Notes: generated by a model not told the origin, from the sequence alone. A stretch of 19,313 bases of DNA from an uncultured Oscillospiraceae bacterium (GCA_900548085.1 URJF01000013.1:1-19313); one strand, 5' to 3'; shown: positions 1 to 8,157, counted from the first letter of the stretch. Program-made: numbers and translations.

Positions 1-353
1 CTGCAGGTATCGTCACTTTAGAAGATATTGTAGAAGAGGTTGTAGGCGATATTGAAGACGAATATGACGCTCCCGAGCGAGAATTTGTTAAGCTCAGCGA
101 TAACACCTTCATTTTTGACGGCACTACAGATATAGAGGATGTGTCAGAGATAATTTCCCGGGAAATACCCGAGGGTGATTATGATACTCTTGCAGGCTTT
201 GTTATCAGTCTAATGGGCTATCTTCCGGATGACGGATCTTCGGGACAAAAATTTGAGTATAACAATATTGCCCTCACAGTTCTTAAGGTTAAAGAGCAGA
301 GGATAGACAAAATTAAGGTAGAGATAAATGACAGAACAGACGATAACACTTGA
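1..353 (+). CDS. CorC/HlyC-type CBS-domain protein, C-terminal part (5' end off window)
   Basis: The reading frame is open from base 3 with no start in the window, so only the C-terminal ~116 residues are present. The first visible residues, AGIVTLEDIVEEVVGDIEDE, are the signature that ends the second CBS domain in the CorC/HlyC/YhdP family of membrane proteins (DUF21-CBS-CorC_HlyC). The rest, containing FDGTTDIEDV and LAGFVISLMGYLPDDG, fits the CorC_HlyC domain, a small C-terminal domain related to regulatory folds of transporters. Family members are membrane proteins linked to magnesium or cobalt efflux or resistance; the transmembrane part would lie left of the window. The stop overlaps the start of phoH by 26 bases, so the two are probably cotranscribed. 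The family call is firm, the transported ion is not. Confidence 0.88.
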   Translation, partial: AGIVTLEDIVEEVVGDIEDEYDAPEREFVKLSDNTFIFDGTTDIEDVSEIISREIPEGDYDTLAGFVISLMGYLPDDGSSGQKFEYNNIALTVLKVKEQRIDKIKVEINDRTDDNT

Positions 354-1293
354 GAATATGGACTATGCGGCGGCCTTGTTCGGCGCATTCGACGAGAATA
401 TTCGCATGATAGAGCGTGAATTTGGTGTATCCATTGTGTCGAGAGGCTCTGATTTGAAAATTATCGGCGAGCCTGAAAATACAGACAAAGCCGTCAGGGC
501 AATAAATTCATTGCTTGTGCTTATCAACAAAGGCGAAACACTTACGGACCAAAATATCCGCTATGTGATTTCTCTCACCAATGAGGGCAACGAGGACAAG
601 ATTCCGCAGATTACCACCGATTCCATTTGCATTACGTCAAAGGGCAGACCGGTTAAGCCTAAAACACTCGGTCAGCGTAAGTACACAAAAGCCATTGATG
701 AAAACACTATCACTTTCGGTGTCGGTCCAGCAGGAACAGGCAAAACCTATTTGGCTGTGGCAAAGGCTGTTACAGCTTTCAGAGCAAAAGAGGTCAATCG
801 CATCATATTGACTCGTCCTGCGGTAGAAGCCGGTGAGAAGCTTGGCTTTTTGCCCGGCGACCTTCAGAGCAAGGTTGATCCGTATTTGCGACCGCTTTAT
901 GATGCTTTATTCGATATGCTTGGTGCGGAGAATTTTACAAAGTATCAGGAGCGAGGTGCTATCGAGGTTGCACCGCTCGCTTATATGCGTGGCAGAACTC
1001 TCGACGACAGCTTTATCATTCTCGATGAGGCACAAAATACTACCCCCGAGCAGATGAAAATGTTTCTTACCCGTCTTGGCTTTAGGTCAAAGATGGTTGT
1101 TACCGGAGACATTACCCAAATAGATTTGCCGGACGGCAAGCGCTCGGGACTTAAAACGGTTTTGAACATCCTAAGAGATGTGAATGATATACAGATAATA
1201 CGCTTTAGCCAAAAGGATGTTGTCAGACACCGATTGGTACAAGACATAATCACGGCGTATGAAAAATATGATGAGGAGCATAAAAGAAAATGA
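328..1293 (+). CDS. phoH: PhoH-like ATPase
   Basis: This is a 321-residue PhoH family P-loop ATPase, cytoplasmic and of superfamily-1-helicase-like fold. An N-terminal KH-like segment (about residues 15-70) precedes the ATPase domain. Walker A is GPAGTGKT at 133-140 and Walker B is FIILDEAQN at 229-237, followed by the family-typical TTPEQMKMFLTRLG. The length matches Bacillus and Clostridium PhoH (about 320). The ATG at 328 lies inside the end of the upstream gene and is preceded by a purine-rich AAGGTAGAG. The adjacency to ybeY is widely conserved and suggests a role in RNA metabolism or ribosome quality control, though the exact substrate of PhoH proteins is not settled. Its stop overlaps ybeY by 4 bases (ATGA). 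Confidence 0.96.
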   Translation: MTEQTITLENMDYAAALFGAFDENIRMIEREFGVSIVSRGSDLKIIGEPENTDKAVRAINSLLVLINKGETLTDQNIRYVISLTNEGNEDKIPQITTDSICITSKGRPVKPKTLGQRKYTKAIDENTITFGVGPAGTGKTYLAVAKAVTAFRAKEVNRIILTRPAVEAGEKLGFLPGDLQSKVDPYLRPLYDALFDMLGAENFTKYQERGAIEVAPLAYMRGRTLDDSFIILDEAQNTTPEQMKMFLTRLGFRSKMVVTGDITQIDLPDGKRSGLKTVLNILRDVNDIQIIRFSQKDVVRHRLVQDIITAYEKYDEEHKRK

Positions 1294-1793
1294 GAACAGT
1301 AAAAGTAATAATCTCAAATGATCAAAAGACGGTCAAAATACCTCGTGGCACGAGATTGTTAGTTCGCCGCTGTTGCCACGCAGTATTGGATGAAGAAAAT
1401 TTTGACGGCAATGCAGAGGTTAGCGTAACTTTTGTAGATAACGAAAAGATTCACGAGCTTAACCTAAAGCACAGAAATATAGACAGAGAGACAGATGTAC
1501 TTTCTTTCCCTCTCGGTGAGAACGGCGTCTATGATGTTGATCTCGATACCGGTGCAAAGCTCCTTGGCGATATTGTAATCAGTATCCCAAAGGCTATGGA
1601 GCAGGCAGAGGAATATAATCACTCATTACAAAGAGAAATAGGCTTTTTGACCGTTCACTCAATGCTTCACTTGTTGGGCTATGACCATGTTGACGGTGGC
1701 TTGCAACAGGTACATATGAGAGAAAAGGAAGAAACGGTACTTACCAAACTCGGACTTAAGAGAGATAACAGCTATTATATGGGAGACGCTTAA
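1290..1793 (+). CDS. ybeY: Endoribonuclease YbeY (rRNA maturation factor)
   Basis: A 167-residue metal-dependent single-strand endoribonuclease of the UPF0054 family, which takes part in 16S rRNA 3' end maturation and 70S ribosome quality control. The zinc motif is complete: H123, H127 and H133 in HSMLHLLGYDH. The conserved central block RNIDRETDVLSFPLGE, which carries the family arginine and the TDVLSFP motif, spans about residues 62-77. The start ATG overlaps the phoH stop (ATGA) and the stop overlaps the era start (TAATG), so translation of phoH, ybeY and era is likely coupled. The diacylglycerol kinase and cytidine deaminase genes often found between ybeY and era in Bacilli are absent here. 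Confidence 0.96.
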   Translation: MRTVKVIISNDQKTVKIPRGTRLLVRRCCHAVLDEENFDGNAEVSVTFVDNEKIHELNLKHRNIDRETDVLSFPLGENGVYDVDLDTGAKLLGDIVISIPKAMEQAEEYNHSLQREIGFLTVHSMLHLLGYDHVDGGLQQVHMREKEETVLTKLGLKRDNSYYMGDA

Positions 1794-2680
1794 TGACTAA
1801 AACCGCATTTATCGCTATAGTCGGATGCCCCAATGTGGGTAAATCCTCAATACTTAATAAAATGCTCGGACAAAAAATCGCTATAGTTTCGTCTAAACCG
1901 CAGACCACCCGCACGAAGATTATGGGTGTTTTGACCGAGGGCGAAATACAGCTGGTTTTTACCGATACCCCCGGCTACCATAAGCCTCATAACAAATTGG
2001 GTGAAAAGATGAATCAGGCTGTCGGTGACTCCATATGCGGAGTTGATGCCTGCCTGTTCGTTACCGAGGCTAAGGGTGAAATAAAAAAGGGCGAGCACGA
2101 GCTACTTGAAAAATTCAAAAAAATGAAGATGCCCGTTATCCTCGCAATAAACAAAATTGATATGCTTTCCGATAAGGAGGAGCTTCTCCAAAGAATAGTA
2201 CAGCTTAATTCACTTTATGACTTTGAGGCGATAGTACCCGTATGTGCCGCTACAGGCGAGCACATTGACGAGCTTATAGACGAGATGAAAAAGCTGTCAT
2301 TTGAGTCGCCCCATTATTTTCCTGATGATACTCTCACCGACCAGCCCGAGAGGGTTCTTGCTGCAGAAATAATCAGAGAAAAAATTCTTCGCCTTATGGA
2401 CAAAGAGGTACCGCACGGTATAGCTGTGTCTATCGAAAAAATGCGTGAGCGTGACAATGCTCCGATTATGGATATAGAGGCAACGATTTACTGCGAGCGA
2501 GAAACTCATAAGGGTATGGTAATCGGCAAAAAGGGAGCCATGCTTAAAAAAATATCCACCTTTGCCCGCCAGGATTTAGAAAAATTCTTTGGCATAAAGG
2601 TCAATTTGCAAACCTGGGTTAAGGTGAAAGAAGATTGGCGCAATCGTGAAGGACTCATCCATAACTTCGGCTTGGATTAA
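1793..2680 (+). CDS. era: GTPase Era
   Basis: A 295-residue Era GTPase that binds the 3' end of 16S rRNA and acts in 30S subunit assembly. GTPase motifs are in order: G1 GCPNVGKS (11-18), the G2 region with PQTTR (36-40), G3 DTPG (58-61), G4 NKID (120-123), and a G5-like CAATG near 151. The C-terminal KH domain that grips rRNA contains the VIGKKG loop (243-248) and ends with the expected VNLQTWVKVKEDWRN stretch. The length is normal for the family. The ATG shares one base with the ybeY stop. A 56-base gap that can fold into a hairpin follows before the next small gene. Confidence 0.98.
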   Translation: MTKTAFIAIVGCPNVGKSSILNKMLGQKIAIVSSKPQTTRTKIMGVLTEGEIQLVFTDTPGYHKPHNKLGEKMNQAVGDSICGVDACLFVTEAKGEIKKGEHELLEKFKKMKMPVILAINKIDMLSDKEELLQRIVQLNSLYDFEAIVPVCAATGEHIDELIDEMKKLSFESPHYFPDDTLTDQPERVLAAEIIREKILRLMDKEVPHGIAVSIEKMRERDNAPIMDIEATIYCERETHKGMVIGKKGAMLKKISTFARQDLEKFFGIKVNLQTWVKVKEDWRNREGLIHNFGLD

Positions 2681-2700
2681 ATTGGCACAAATCTTATTAT

Positions 2701-2728
2701 CTCCATAGGATAAAATATAACTGTGGAG
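2701..2728 (+). promoter_or_regulatory. Predicted hairpin covering the yqzL ribosome binding site
   Basis: CTCCATAG (2701-2708) can pair with CTGTGGAG (2721-2728) across a 12-base A/T loop, giving an 8-base-pair stem with a single G-U pair. The right arm contains most of the Shine-Dalgarno sequence GGAGG (2725-2729) of the ATG at 2737. In RNA the stem would hide that site. There is no T-run after it, so it is not a terminator. The regulatory role is an inference from the pairing. Confidence 0.45.
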
Positions 2729-2736
2729 GCGATATT

Positions 2737-2886
2737 ATGGATTTGTGGCAGCAGTTTTGTTCTTCAGGCAAGATTGACGACTATTTGCAATATAAGAAAC
2801 AAAATGAATTTCAAATTAATGGTGTAAACAATGCAGACCAAAACCAAAGGCTTGATAATACGAGAACAAACGATAGGGGAGAGTGA
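2737..2886 (+). CDS. yqzL: YqzL-family small protein
   Basis: A 49-residue ORF with a strong Shine-Dalgarno GGAGG 7 bases upstream of its ATG. The N-terminal part, MDLWQQFCSSGKIDDYLQYK, has the pattern of the YqzL family (a short acidic/aromatic start, then sGxIddYLxYK). These tiny proteins of unknown function lie between era and recO in many Firmicutes, exactly the position seen here. The C-terminal half (NNADQNQRLDNTRTNDRGE) is hydrophilic and probably disordered. The gene overlaps the start of recO by 56 bases in another reading frame, so the C-terminal tail is partly dictated by the recO coding sequence. Position and motif make the assignment good; the function is unknown. Confidence 0.78.
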   Translation: MDLWQQFCSSGKIDDYLQYKKQNEFQINGVNNADQNQRLDNTRTNDRGE

Positions 2887-3568
2887 CAAACTTGTCACCC
2901 TCCTTACTGCTGATTTTGGCTTAGTAAAAGCATTTGTGCGTCGTGCAAAGGCAATCAAGAGCAATAACGGCTCATCTACATCTCTGTTTGCCTACAGTGA
3001 GTTTACGCTCTATAGAGGCAAGGATGCTTTTGTAATAGACAACGCTGTTCCCATTGAGGTCTTTTTTGATTTAAGGACAGATATAGAACGGCTCGCACTT
3101 GCACAATATTTTGCACAGATTACATATTTCCTTGCTGCCGAGGAGCAGCCTGCCCCTGAGATGCTCCGTTTGTTGCTGAATGCACTTCACCTTTTGTGCA
3201 CCGGCAAAAAGAATCCAAAACTGATTAAAGCAGTCGTTGAGCTTAGGTTAATGTCCTTAGCCGGATTTATGCCTAATCTTTTGGCTTGCTACAGATGCGG
3301 TACCTATGAAAGCGAAACCATGTCGTTTGATGTGGAGGAGGCTTGTATCTATTGCAAAGACTGCTATCGCAACAATGCTATAGTTGTACCTATGTCAGTG
3401 ATTTCTGCCATGAGATATATTTGCCTTGTCGATATTCAAAAGGTGTTTTCTTTTTCTTTAGCAGACGAAAATTTGGACTTGTTGTCTGCCGTTTGCGAAA
3501 AATATTTGCTGTCCAGAATAGATGGTAAACTTACGACACTTGATTTTTATAAAGGATTATTTGGATGA
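2831..3568 (+). CDS. recO: DNA repair protein RecO
   Basis: A 245-residue RecO, the mediator that with RecR helps load RecA on SSB-coated single-stranded DNA in the RecF pathway. The N-terminal OB-fold begins with the typical KGLIIREQTIGESDKLVTLL (about residues 6-26), which supports the ATG at 2831 even though the Shine-Dalgarno is weak. The helical C-terminal domain carries a cysteine cluster, C153/C156 (CYRC) and C172/C175/C178, matching the zinc-binding region of RecO. The gene begins inside yqzL and ends overlapping mutS2 by 4 bases (ATGA), so it is probably translated in a coupled manner with both neighbours. Confidence 0.95.
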   Translation: MQTKTKGLIIREQTIGESDKLVTLLTADFGLVKAFVRRAKAIKSNNGSSTSLFAYSEFTLYRGKDAFVIDNAVPIEVFFDLRTDIERLALAQYFAQITYFLAAEEQPAPEMLRLLLNALHLLCTGKKNPKLIKAVVELRLMSLAGFMPNLLACYRCGTYESETMSFDVEEACIYCKDCYRNNAIVVPMSVISAMRYICLVDIQKVFSFSLADENLDLLSAVCEKYLLSRIDGKLTTLDFYKGLFG

Positions 3569-5934
3569 ACAAACACTACGAAACTTTAGAGCTCAATAAA
3601 ATTCTTGACCTTCTTAAGAATGAGACAACCTGTGATGATGCCGCAGAACTCGCTACGGAAATAAAACCGTCTTCGGATTTTATTACTGTATGCAATTTGC
3701 TCAAGCAGACAGAGGATGCTTTTTCTCTGCTTGCTCGTTTTGGCGGACCGTCCTTCACTGGTTTAAAGAATGTGAACAACGCTCTCGCCAGAGCAGCGGC
3801 AGGCGGAGCTTTGAATCAAAGGGAACTGTTGACAATCGGCTGTACTCTCCGTTCTATCCGCACTGTGTACGAATGGCGAAATCATTGCAGCGGCGTTAAT
3901 ACATCTCTTGATTATCTTTTTGAGTCAATAACAGTAAACAAGTATCTTGAAGATAAGATTTTTTCCTGCATTATCAGCGAAGACGAAATTTCTGACAAAG
4001 CCTCTGAACTTTTGTCTGAGATAAGAAGAAAAATAAAGGCTAAGTCATCTTCTGTCCGTGAAAAATTGGACGAAATGATACATTCTGCTCATTATACAAA
4101 ATTTTTACAGGAGGCTATTGTCACTCAGCGTAATGGCAGATTTGTCGTTCCGGTAAAGAGTGAATGCAGAGCCAATGTCCCGGGACTTGTCCACGATACT
4201 TCCTCCAGCGGTGCAACAGTATTCATCGAACCAGTCAGCGTAGTTGATGCCAACAATGATATCAAGATGTTGCAGGGCAAGGAGCGAGATGAAATAAATC
4301 GTATTCTCTTTGAGTTGTCTGTAGAAGCAGGCAATTTTGCAGAGTCAATTAAGAGCAGCTACGAGGCTTGTGTTCAGCTTAATCTTATTTTTGCAAAAGC
4401 ACACCTTGCATATAAGATGAAAGCCGCAAAGCCGATTGTAAATACCGACGGCGTGATTGATTTGAAGAAAGCGAGACATCCGCTTATTGACAAAAACAGA
4501 GTCGTTCCCATAGACATTTCCTTAGGCGGCGATTTTGATACGCTTGTTATTACCGGACCCAATACCGGCGGAAAGACTGTTTCTATCAAAACAATCGGCT
4601 TGCTGACACTTATGACTATGTGCGGACTTCTCATACCTGTGAGCGAAAGCTCAAAGATTTCTATTTTCGATAAGGTGCTTGTGGATATAGGTGACGAGCA
4701 AAGTATCGCCCAAAATCTTTCTACCTTCTCATCCCATATGGTCAATACTATTGATATTATGTCCAAAGCCGACGAAAATACTTTAGTCCTTATTGACGAG
4801 CTGGGTGCAGGTACGGATCCTGTTGAGGGCGCCGCACTTGCCGTATCTATCATTGAGTTTTTACGAAAAAAAGGTGCAAAAATTGCAGCAACCACTCATT
4901 ATGCCGAACTGAAGGCATATGCCCTCGACACAGACGGGGTAACTAACGGATGCTGTGAGTTTGATGTGGACACACTCAGTCCTACATACAGACTGCTTAT
5001 AGGTGTTCCGGGCCGTTCAAACGCCTTTGCTATTTCCCAAAAATTAGGTATGGACAGTTCCGTTGTGGAACACGCCAAGAGTTTGGTTAATTCAGGCAAC
5101 CGAGATTTTGAGGCAGTTCTCGAAAAACTCGAAGAAACTCGTCTTGAGTTAGAAGAAGAACGCAAACAGGCTGAGCTTGCCACTCAGCGTGCCAAAAAGA
5201 TGGAATCAAAGGCACAGTCCGAAAAGGACAAAATTAAGGTTCTTACAGACAACGAGATGGAAAAAGCTAAGCGAAATGCCGAAAAGCTTATTGAGCAGGC
5301 AAAACGACAGTCATCGGATTTTCTGCTTCAGCTTGAAAAACTAAAAAAAGAACAAACTGCAACAAATGCTACCGAAATTGCTCGAAAGACTCGCCGTGTT
5401 ATCAAATCTCAACTGGGTGAAATGGATGATTTGGTTAATCCACGTGAACTTGCGGAAAATTGGGACTATGATTATAAGCTCCCCAGAGAGCCAAAAATAG
5501 GCGACTCCGTAATTATAAAAGGACTCGGCGAGGGCGAAATTGTCGATATAAAGAATGACCAAATTTTTGTAAAAGCAGGATTGATAAAAACGAGAGTAAA
5601 ACTTTCCGATATTATGCTCACCGAAAAAAAGAAGAAAAAAGTCCCCACCGGCAAGAGCTTGTACCGCACCACCTCTCGTGCAGATGCCGATGTAAAGACT
5701 GAGCTTGATCTGCGGGGACAAACTGTTGATGAGGCCATCGGAAATCTTGGTTTGTTTATCGATAAGTGCGTGCTTAACGGTATGAGCGAAGTTCGTATTA
5801 TTCACGGAAAGGGTACAGGTGTTCTGCGAGCTGCCGTTACAGATGAGCTTAAACATCATCCTAATATTGCAGAATTTCGCCTCGGAAAATACGGCGAGGG
5901 TGGGGATGGCGTTACTATCGCAAAATTAAAATAA
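3565..5934 (+). CDS. mutS2: MutS2 family ATPase/endonuclease with Smr domain
   Basis: A 789-residue MutS2 (RqcU) protein, of normal length for Firmicutes. In order: MutS core and clamp-like helices (about 1-300), ATPase domain with Walker A GPNTGGKT (331-338) and Walker B LVLIDELG (407-414), a long charged coiled-coil (about 510-620), a KOW/SH3-like region (about 640-685), and a C-terminal Smr domain (about 712-789) with LDLRG (714-718) and HGKG (747-750). The mismatch-recognition domain of MutS1 is missing, as expected. Family members act in suppression of homologous recombination and, in Bacillus, in splitting collided ribosomes. The gene follows recO with a 4-base overlap. A new promoter starts right after its stop, so it appears to close the operon. 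Confidence 0.97.
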   Translation: MNKHYETLELNKILDLLKNETTCDDAAELATEIKPSSDFITVCNLLKQTEDAFSLLARFGGPSFTGLKNVNNALARAAAGGALNQRELLTIGCTLRSIRTVYEWRNHCSGVNTSLDYLFESITVNKYLEDKIFSCIISEDEISDKASELLSEIRRKIKAKSSSVREKLDEMIHSAHYTKFLQEAIVTQRNGRFVVPVKSECRANVPGLVHDTSSSGATVFIEPVSVVDANNDIKMLQGKERDEINRILFELSVEAGNFAESIKSSYEACVQLNLIFAKAHLAYKMKAAKPIVNTDGVIDLKKARHPLIDKNRVVPIDISLGGDFDTLVITGPNTGGKTVSIKTIGLLTLMTMCGLLIPVSESSKISIFDKVLVDIGDEQSIAQNLSTFSSHMVNTIDIMSKADENTLVLIDELGAGTDPVEGAALAVSIIEFLRKKGAKIAATTHYAELKAYALDTDGVTNGCCEFDVDTLSPTYRLLIGVPGRSNAFAISQKLGMDSSVVEHAKSLVNSGNRDFEAVLEKLEETRLELEEERKQAELATQRAKKMESKAQSEKDKIKVLTDNEMEKAKRNAEKLIEQAKRQSSDFLLQLEKLKKEQTATNATEIARKTRRVIKSQLGEMDDLVNPRELAENWDYDYKLPREPKIGDSVIIKGLGEGEIVDIKNDQIFVKAGLIKTRVKLSDIMLTEKKKKKVPTGKSLYRTTSRADADVKTELDLRGQTVDEAIGNLGLFIDKCVLNGMSEVRIIHGKGTGVLRAAVTDELKHHPNIAEFRLGKYGEGGDGVTIAKLK

Positions 5935-5951
5935 TTTGTTGAATTTTTCAC

Positions 5952-5980
5952 TTGACAAGGCAGTTCCTATTTAGTATAAT
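5952..5980 (+). promoter_or_regulatory. Sigma-A promoter of the SRP/ribosome operon
   Basis: TTGACA at 5952-5957 and TATAAT at 5975-5980 are separated by 17 bases, a full consensus sigma-A promoter. Transcription would begin near 5987, at the left edge of the inverted repeat at 5989-6012, and give a leader of about 55 bases before ylxM. It is the best promoter in the window and fits strong expression of SRP and ribosomal protein genes. Confidence 0.9.
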
Positions 5981-5988
5981 GCTTACTG

Positions 5989-6028
5989 TTGTAAAGATAA
6001 AATGCTTTACAAAGGAATTTGCTTTACA
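5989..6028 (+). repeat. Inverted repeat plus direct repeat in the ylxM leader
   Basis: TTGTAAAG (5989-5996) and CTTTACAA (6005-6012) form a perfect 8-base inverted repeat with an 8-base spacer. The motif TGCTTTACA occurs at 6003-6011 and again at 6020-6028, 17 bases apart. The array starts about 2 bases after the expected transcription start and ends at the ribosome binding site of ylxM. It could be an operator or an RNA hairpin; no factor can be named from sequence. Confidence 0.5.
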
Positions 6029-6042
6029 GGGAGGGAGAGTCA

Positions 6043-6405
6043 GTGGCAAAGAATTTAGAAATTTCATATTTGCTTGATTTTTATGGCGAAATGCTCACAA
6101 AAAAACAGCATGATTTCTTAATTTATTACTACGATGATGACCTTTCTCTTTCAGAAATAGCAGAGAACGAAGGTATCACCCGACAGGGTGTTCGTGATTC
6201 CATAAAGAGAGCTGAGCAGCAGCTCTATGATATGGAAGAAAAACTCGGACTTGCCGCCAAGTTCGGCGAGCTAAAAAAGAATCTCGGCGAAATTATTGAT
6301 TGTGCCGATAAGATTTATGAGTATAATTTGGACCACAGCTTGTCCAGAGAAATAAATGATAATATCACTAAGATAAAATCTATTGCAGAATTTCTCAGTG
6401 AATAG
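6043..6405 (+). CDS. ylxM: YlxM family helix-turn-helix protein
   Basis: A 120-residue protein of the UPF0122/YlxM (p13) family, encoded just upstream of ffh in most Firmicutes and thought to modulate the signal recognition particle pathway. The GTG at 6043 is chosen because it is preceded at good spacing by the strong AGGGAGGGAG (6028-6037) and yields the typical N-terminus (M/V)AKNLEISYLLDFYGEMLT. A longer TTG start at 6019 would place the start before the Shine-Dalgarno and is not supported. The helix-turn-helix region spans about residues 20-65 (LTKKQHDFLIYYYDDDLSLS, then EIAENEGITRQGVRDSI), resembling sigma-factor region 4. The remainder is helical. The gap to ffh is 11 bases. Confidence 0.92.
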   Translation: MAKNLEISYLLDFYGEMLTKKQHDFLIYYYDDDLSLSEIAENEGITRQGVRDSIKRAEQQLYDMEEKLGLAAKFGELKKNLGEIIDCADKIYEYNLDHSLSREINDNITKIKSIAEFLSE

Positions 6406-6416
6406 GGAGTGATTGC

Positions 6417-7808
6417 TTGGCATTCGAAGGACTCAGCGACCGCCTCGAAAACTCATTCAAAAAATTGCGTGCCAAGGGTAAACTCACCGAGGCAGATGTA
6501 AAAGAAGCAATGAGAGAAGTTCGTCTTGCTTTGCTTGAGGCAGACGTAAACTATAAGGTTGCAAAAGAATTTACAAAAAAAGTGACAGACCGTGCTATAG
6601 GTGCAGATGTAATGGAGTCTCTTACTCCCGGTCAAATGGTCATCAAAATAGTAAACGAAGAGCTTACCGAACTTATGGGAGGCAATGAGGCAAGACTTGC
6701 TATCGCCAATCATCCACCCACAATAGTTATGATGTGCGGTCTTCAGGGTAGCGGTAAAACCACCCATTCCGCAAAGCTTGCTCTAAAGTTAAAGAAAGAG
6801 GGGCACAGACCTCTTCTTGTTGCCTGTGACGTTTATCGTCCGGCAGCTATAAAACAGCTTCAAGTTGTCGGCTCACAGGTCGGCGCAGAGGTTTTTGAGA
6901 TGGGAACAGAAAATCCTGTAACTATCGCTCAAGAAGCCGTTAAGTATGCAAAGGATCACGGCAATGACTATGTGATTCTGGATACAGCCGGCAGACTTCA
7001 TGTTGACGAAGCACTTATGGCAGAGCTTACTGAGATTCGTGCTACTGTCCACCCGCACGAAATCCTTTTGGTTATTGATGCAATGACCGGTCAGGATGCC
7101 GTTAATGTAGCCAAGAGCTTTAACGAAACTCTCGGTATCGACGGTGTTATTCTTACTAAGCTCGACGGTGATACTCGTGGCGGTGCTGCATTGTCAGTCA
7201 GAGCCGTTACAGGCAAACCGATAAAATTTGTCGGCACCGGTGAAAAGCTCGACAATCTTGAGACTTTCCACCCCAGCCGTATGGCATCTCGTATTCTCGG
7301 TATGGGCGATGTCCTTTCATTTATCGAAAAGGCTGAACTTGCCCTCGACGAAAAGAAAGCCGCACAGCTCGAAAAGAAGCTTGCTAAGAACAAATTTGAT
7401 CTTAATGACCTTCTTGACCAGTTCGACCAGATAGAGCGTATGGGCTCGCTGAAAGATACCATCAAGATGATTCCCGGTATCGGAAAGCAAATTAAGGACG
7501 AGGATATAGACGATAAGGCATTTGACAAATTCAGGGCGGTTATTTACTCTATGACTATTGAGGAGCGTACCCATACCGAGATAATCAATCCGTCTCGTAA
7601 GCGTCGTATTGCCGCAGGCTGCGGAAAGCAGGTAGAAGATGTAAACAAGCTTTTGTCTCAGTTTAAGCAGATGCAAAAGATGGTAAAGCAGTTCGGCGGA
7701 AACAAGGGCCCAAAAATGAGCAAAAAGATGCGCCGTATGATGCAACAGCATCCCGAAATGGCAGAAAAAATGATGGGACAAAAGGGAAATAATCCCTTTG
7801 GATTTTAG
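6417..7808 (+). CDS. ffh: Signal recognition particle protein Ffh
   Basis: A 463-residue SRP54 GTPase that binds SRP RNA and signal sequences at the ribosome and delivers nascent chains to FtsY at the membrane. The N domain (about 1-95) is followed by the G domain with G1 GLQGSGKT (108-115), the DVYRPAA loop (138-144), DTAGR (189-193) and TKLDGD (247-252). The methionine-rich M domain (about 320-445), with SRKRRIAAGCG for RNA binding, completes it. Translation starts at a TTG (6417) preceded by AGGGAG at 7-base spacing, giving the standard MAFEGLSDRL N-terminus. It is in the operon with ylxM upstream and rpsP downstream. Confidence 0.98.
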   Translation: MAFEGLSDRLENSFKKLRAKGKLTEADVKEAMREVRLALLEADVNYKVAKEFTKKVTDRAIGADVMESLTPGQMVIKIVNEELTELMGGNEARLAIANHPPTIVMMCGLQGSGKTTHSAKLALKLKKEGHRPLLVACDVYRPAAIKQLQVVGSQVGAEVFEMGTENPVTIAQEAVKYAKDHGNDYVILDTAGRLHVDEALMAELTEIRATVHPHEILLVIDAMTGQDAVNVAKSFNETLGIDGVILTKLDGDTRGGAALSVRAVTGKPIKFVGTGEKLDNLETFHPSRMASRILGMGDVLSFIEKAELALDEKKAAQLEKKLAKNKFDLNDLLDQFDQIERMGSLKDTIKMIPGIGKQIKDEDIDDKAFDKFRAVIYSMTIEERTHTEIINPSRKRRIAAGCGKQVEDVNKLLSQFKQMQKMVKQFGGNKGPKMSKKMRRMMQQHPEMAEKMMGQKGNNPFGF

Positions 7809-7875
7809 TTAATACCCAATATTTATATTGGTAATTATATTTTAATTTTACTATATTTACTTGGAGGTAAGAAAA

Positions 7876-8118
7876 ATGGCAGTAAAAATCAGACTTCGCA
7901 GAATGGGCGCTAAGAAAGCTCCTTATTATCGTGTAGTTGTAGCAGACTCAAGATACCCTCGTGATGGTCGTTTCATCGAAGAAATCGGCACTTATAACAC
8001 AATGGTAGACCCTGCTGAAGTAAAAATCGATGCAGAAAAAGCAAAGAAATGGATCTCAAACGGCGCACAGCCTACTGACACAGTAAAGGCTATTCTCAAA
8101 AAAGAAGGCATCCTTTAA
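7876..8118 (+). CDS. rpsP: 30S ribosomal protein S16
   Basis: An 80-residue S16 protein, full length. MAVKIRLRRMGAKKAPYYRV is the near-invariant start, followed by VADSRYPRDGRFIEEIGTYN and the C-terminal region KKWISNGAQPTDTVKAIL. The ATG at 7876 has GGAGG at 7863-7867. A TTG at 7861 in the same frame would precede the Shine-Dalgarno and is not used. S16 binds 16S rRNA early in 30S assembly. It sits 67 bases after ffh; that interval is A/T-rich and contains a short CCAATAT/ATATTGG palindrome (7816-7831) of unknown meaning. Confidence 0.98.
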   Translation: MAVKIRLRRMGAKKAPYYRVVVADSRYPRDGRFIEEIGTYNTMVDPAEVKIDAEKAKKWISNGAQPTDTVKAILKKEGIL

Positions 8119-8157
8119 TCCGAACTTTATTGAGGATATACTTAGGAGGTGTTTTCT

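Noticed and set aside
4374..4895. Long open frame on the minus strand (173 codons) inside mutS2
   Set aside because: It lies entirely opposite the conserved ATPase domain of mutS2, has a low-complexity serine-rich product and no ribosome binding site; it is a shadow of the real gene.
5341..5859. Minus-strand open frame opposite the Smr region of mutS2
   Set aside because: Overlaps a well-supported gene, and the product looks like a reverse reading of lysine-rich codons (runs of F).
7816..7857. Palindrome CCAATAT/ATATTGG and a TTGGTA...TATATT pair before rpsP as a possible promoter or terminator
   Set aside because: The start point implied by the boxes would fall inside the rpsP ribosome binding site, the spacer is 18 bases with a poor -35, and the short A/T stem lacks a proper terminator T-run.
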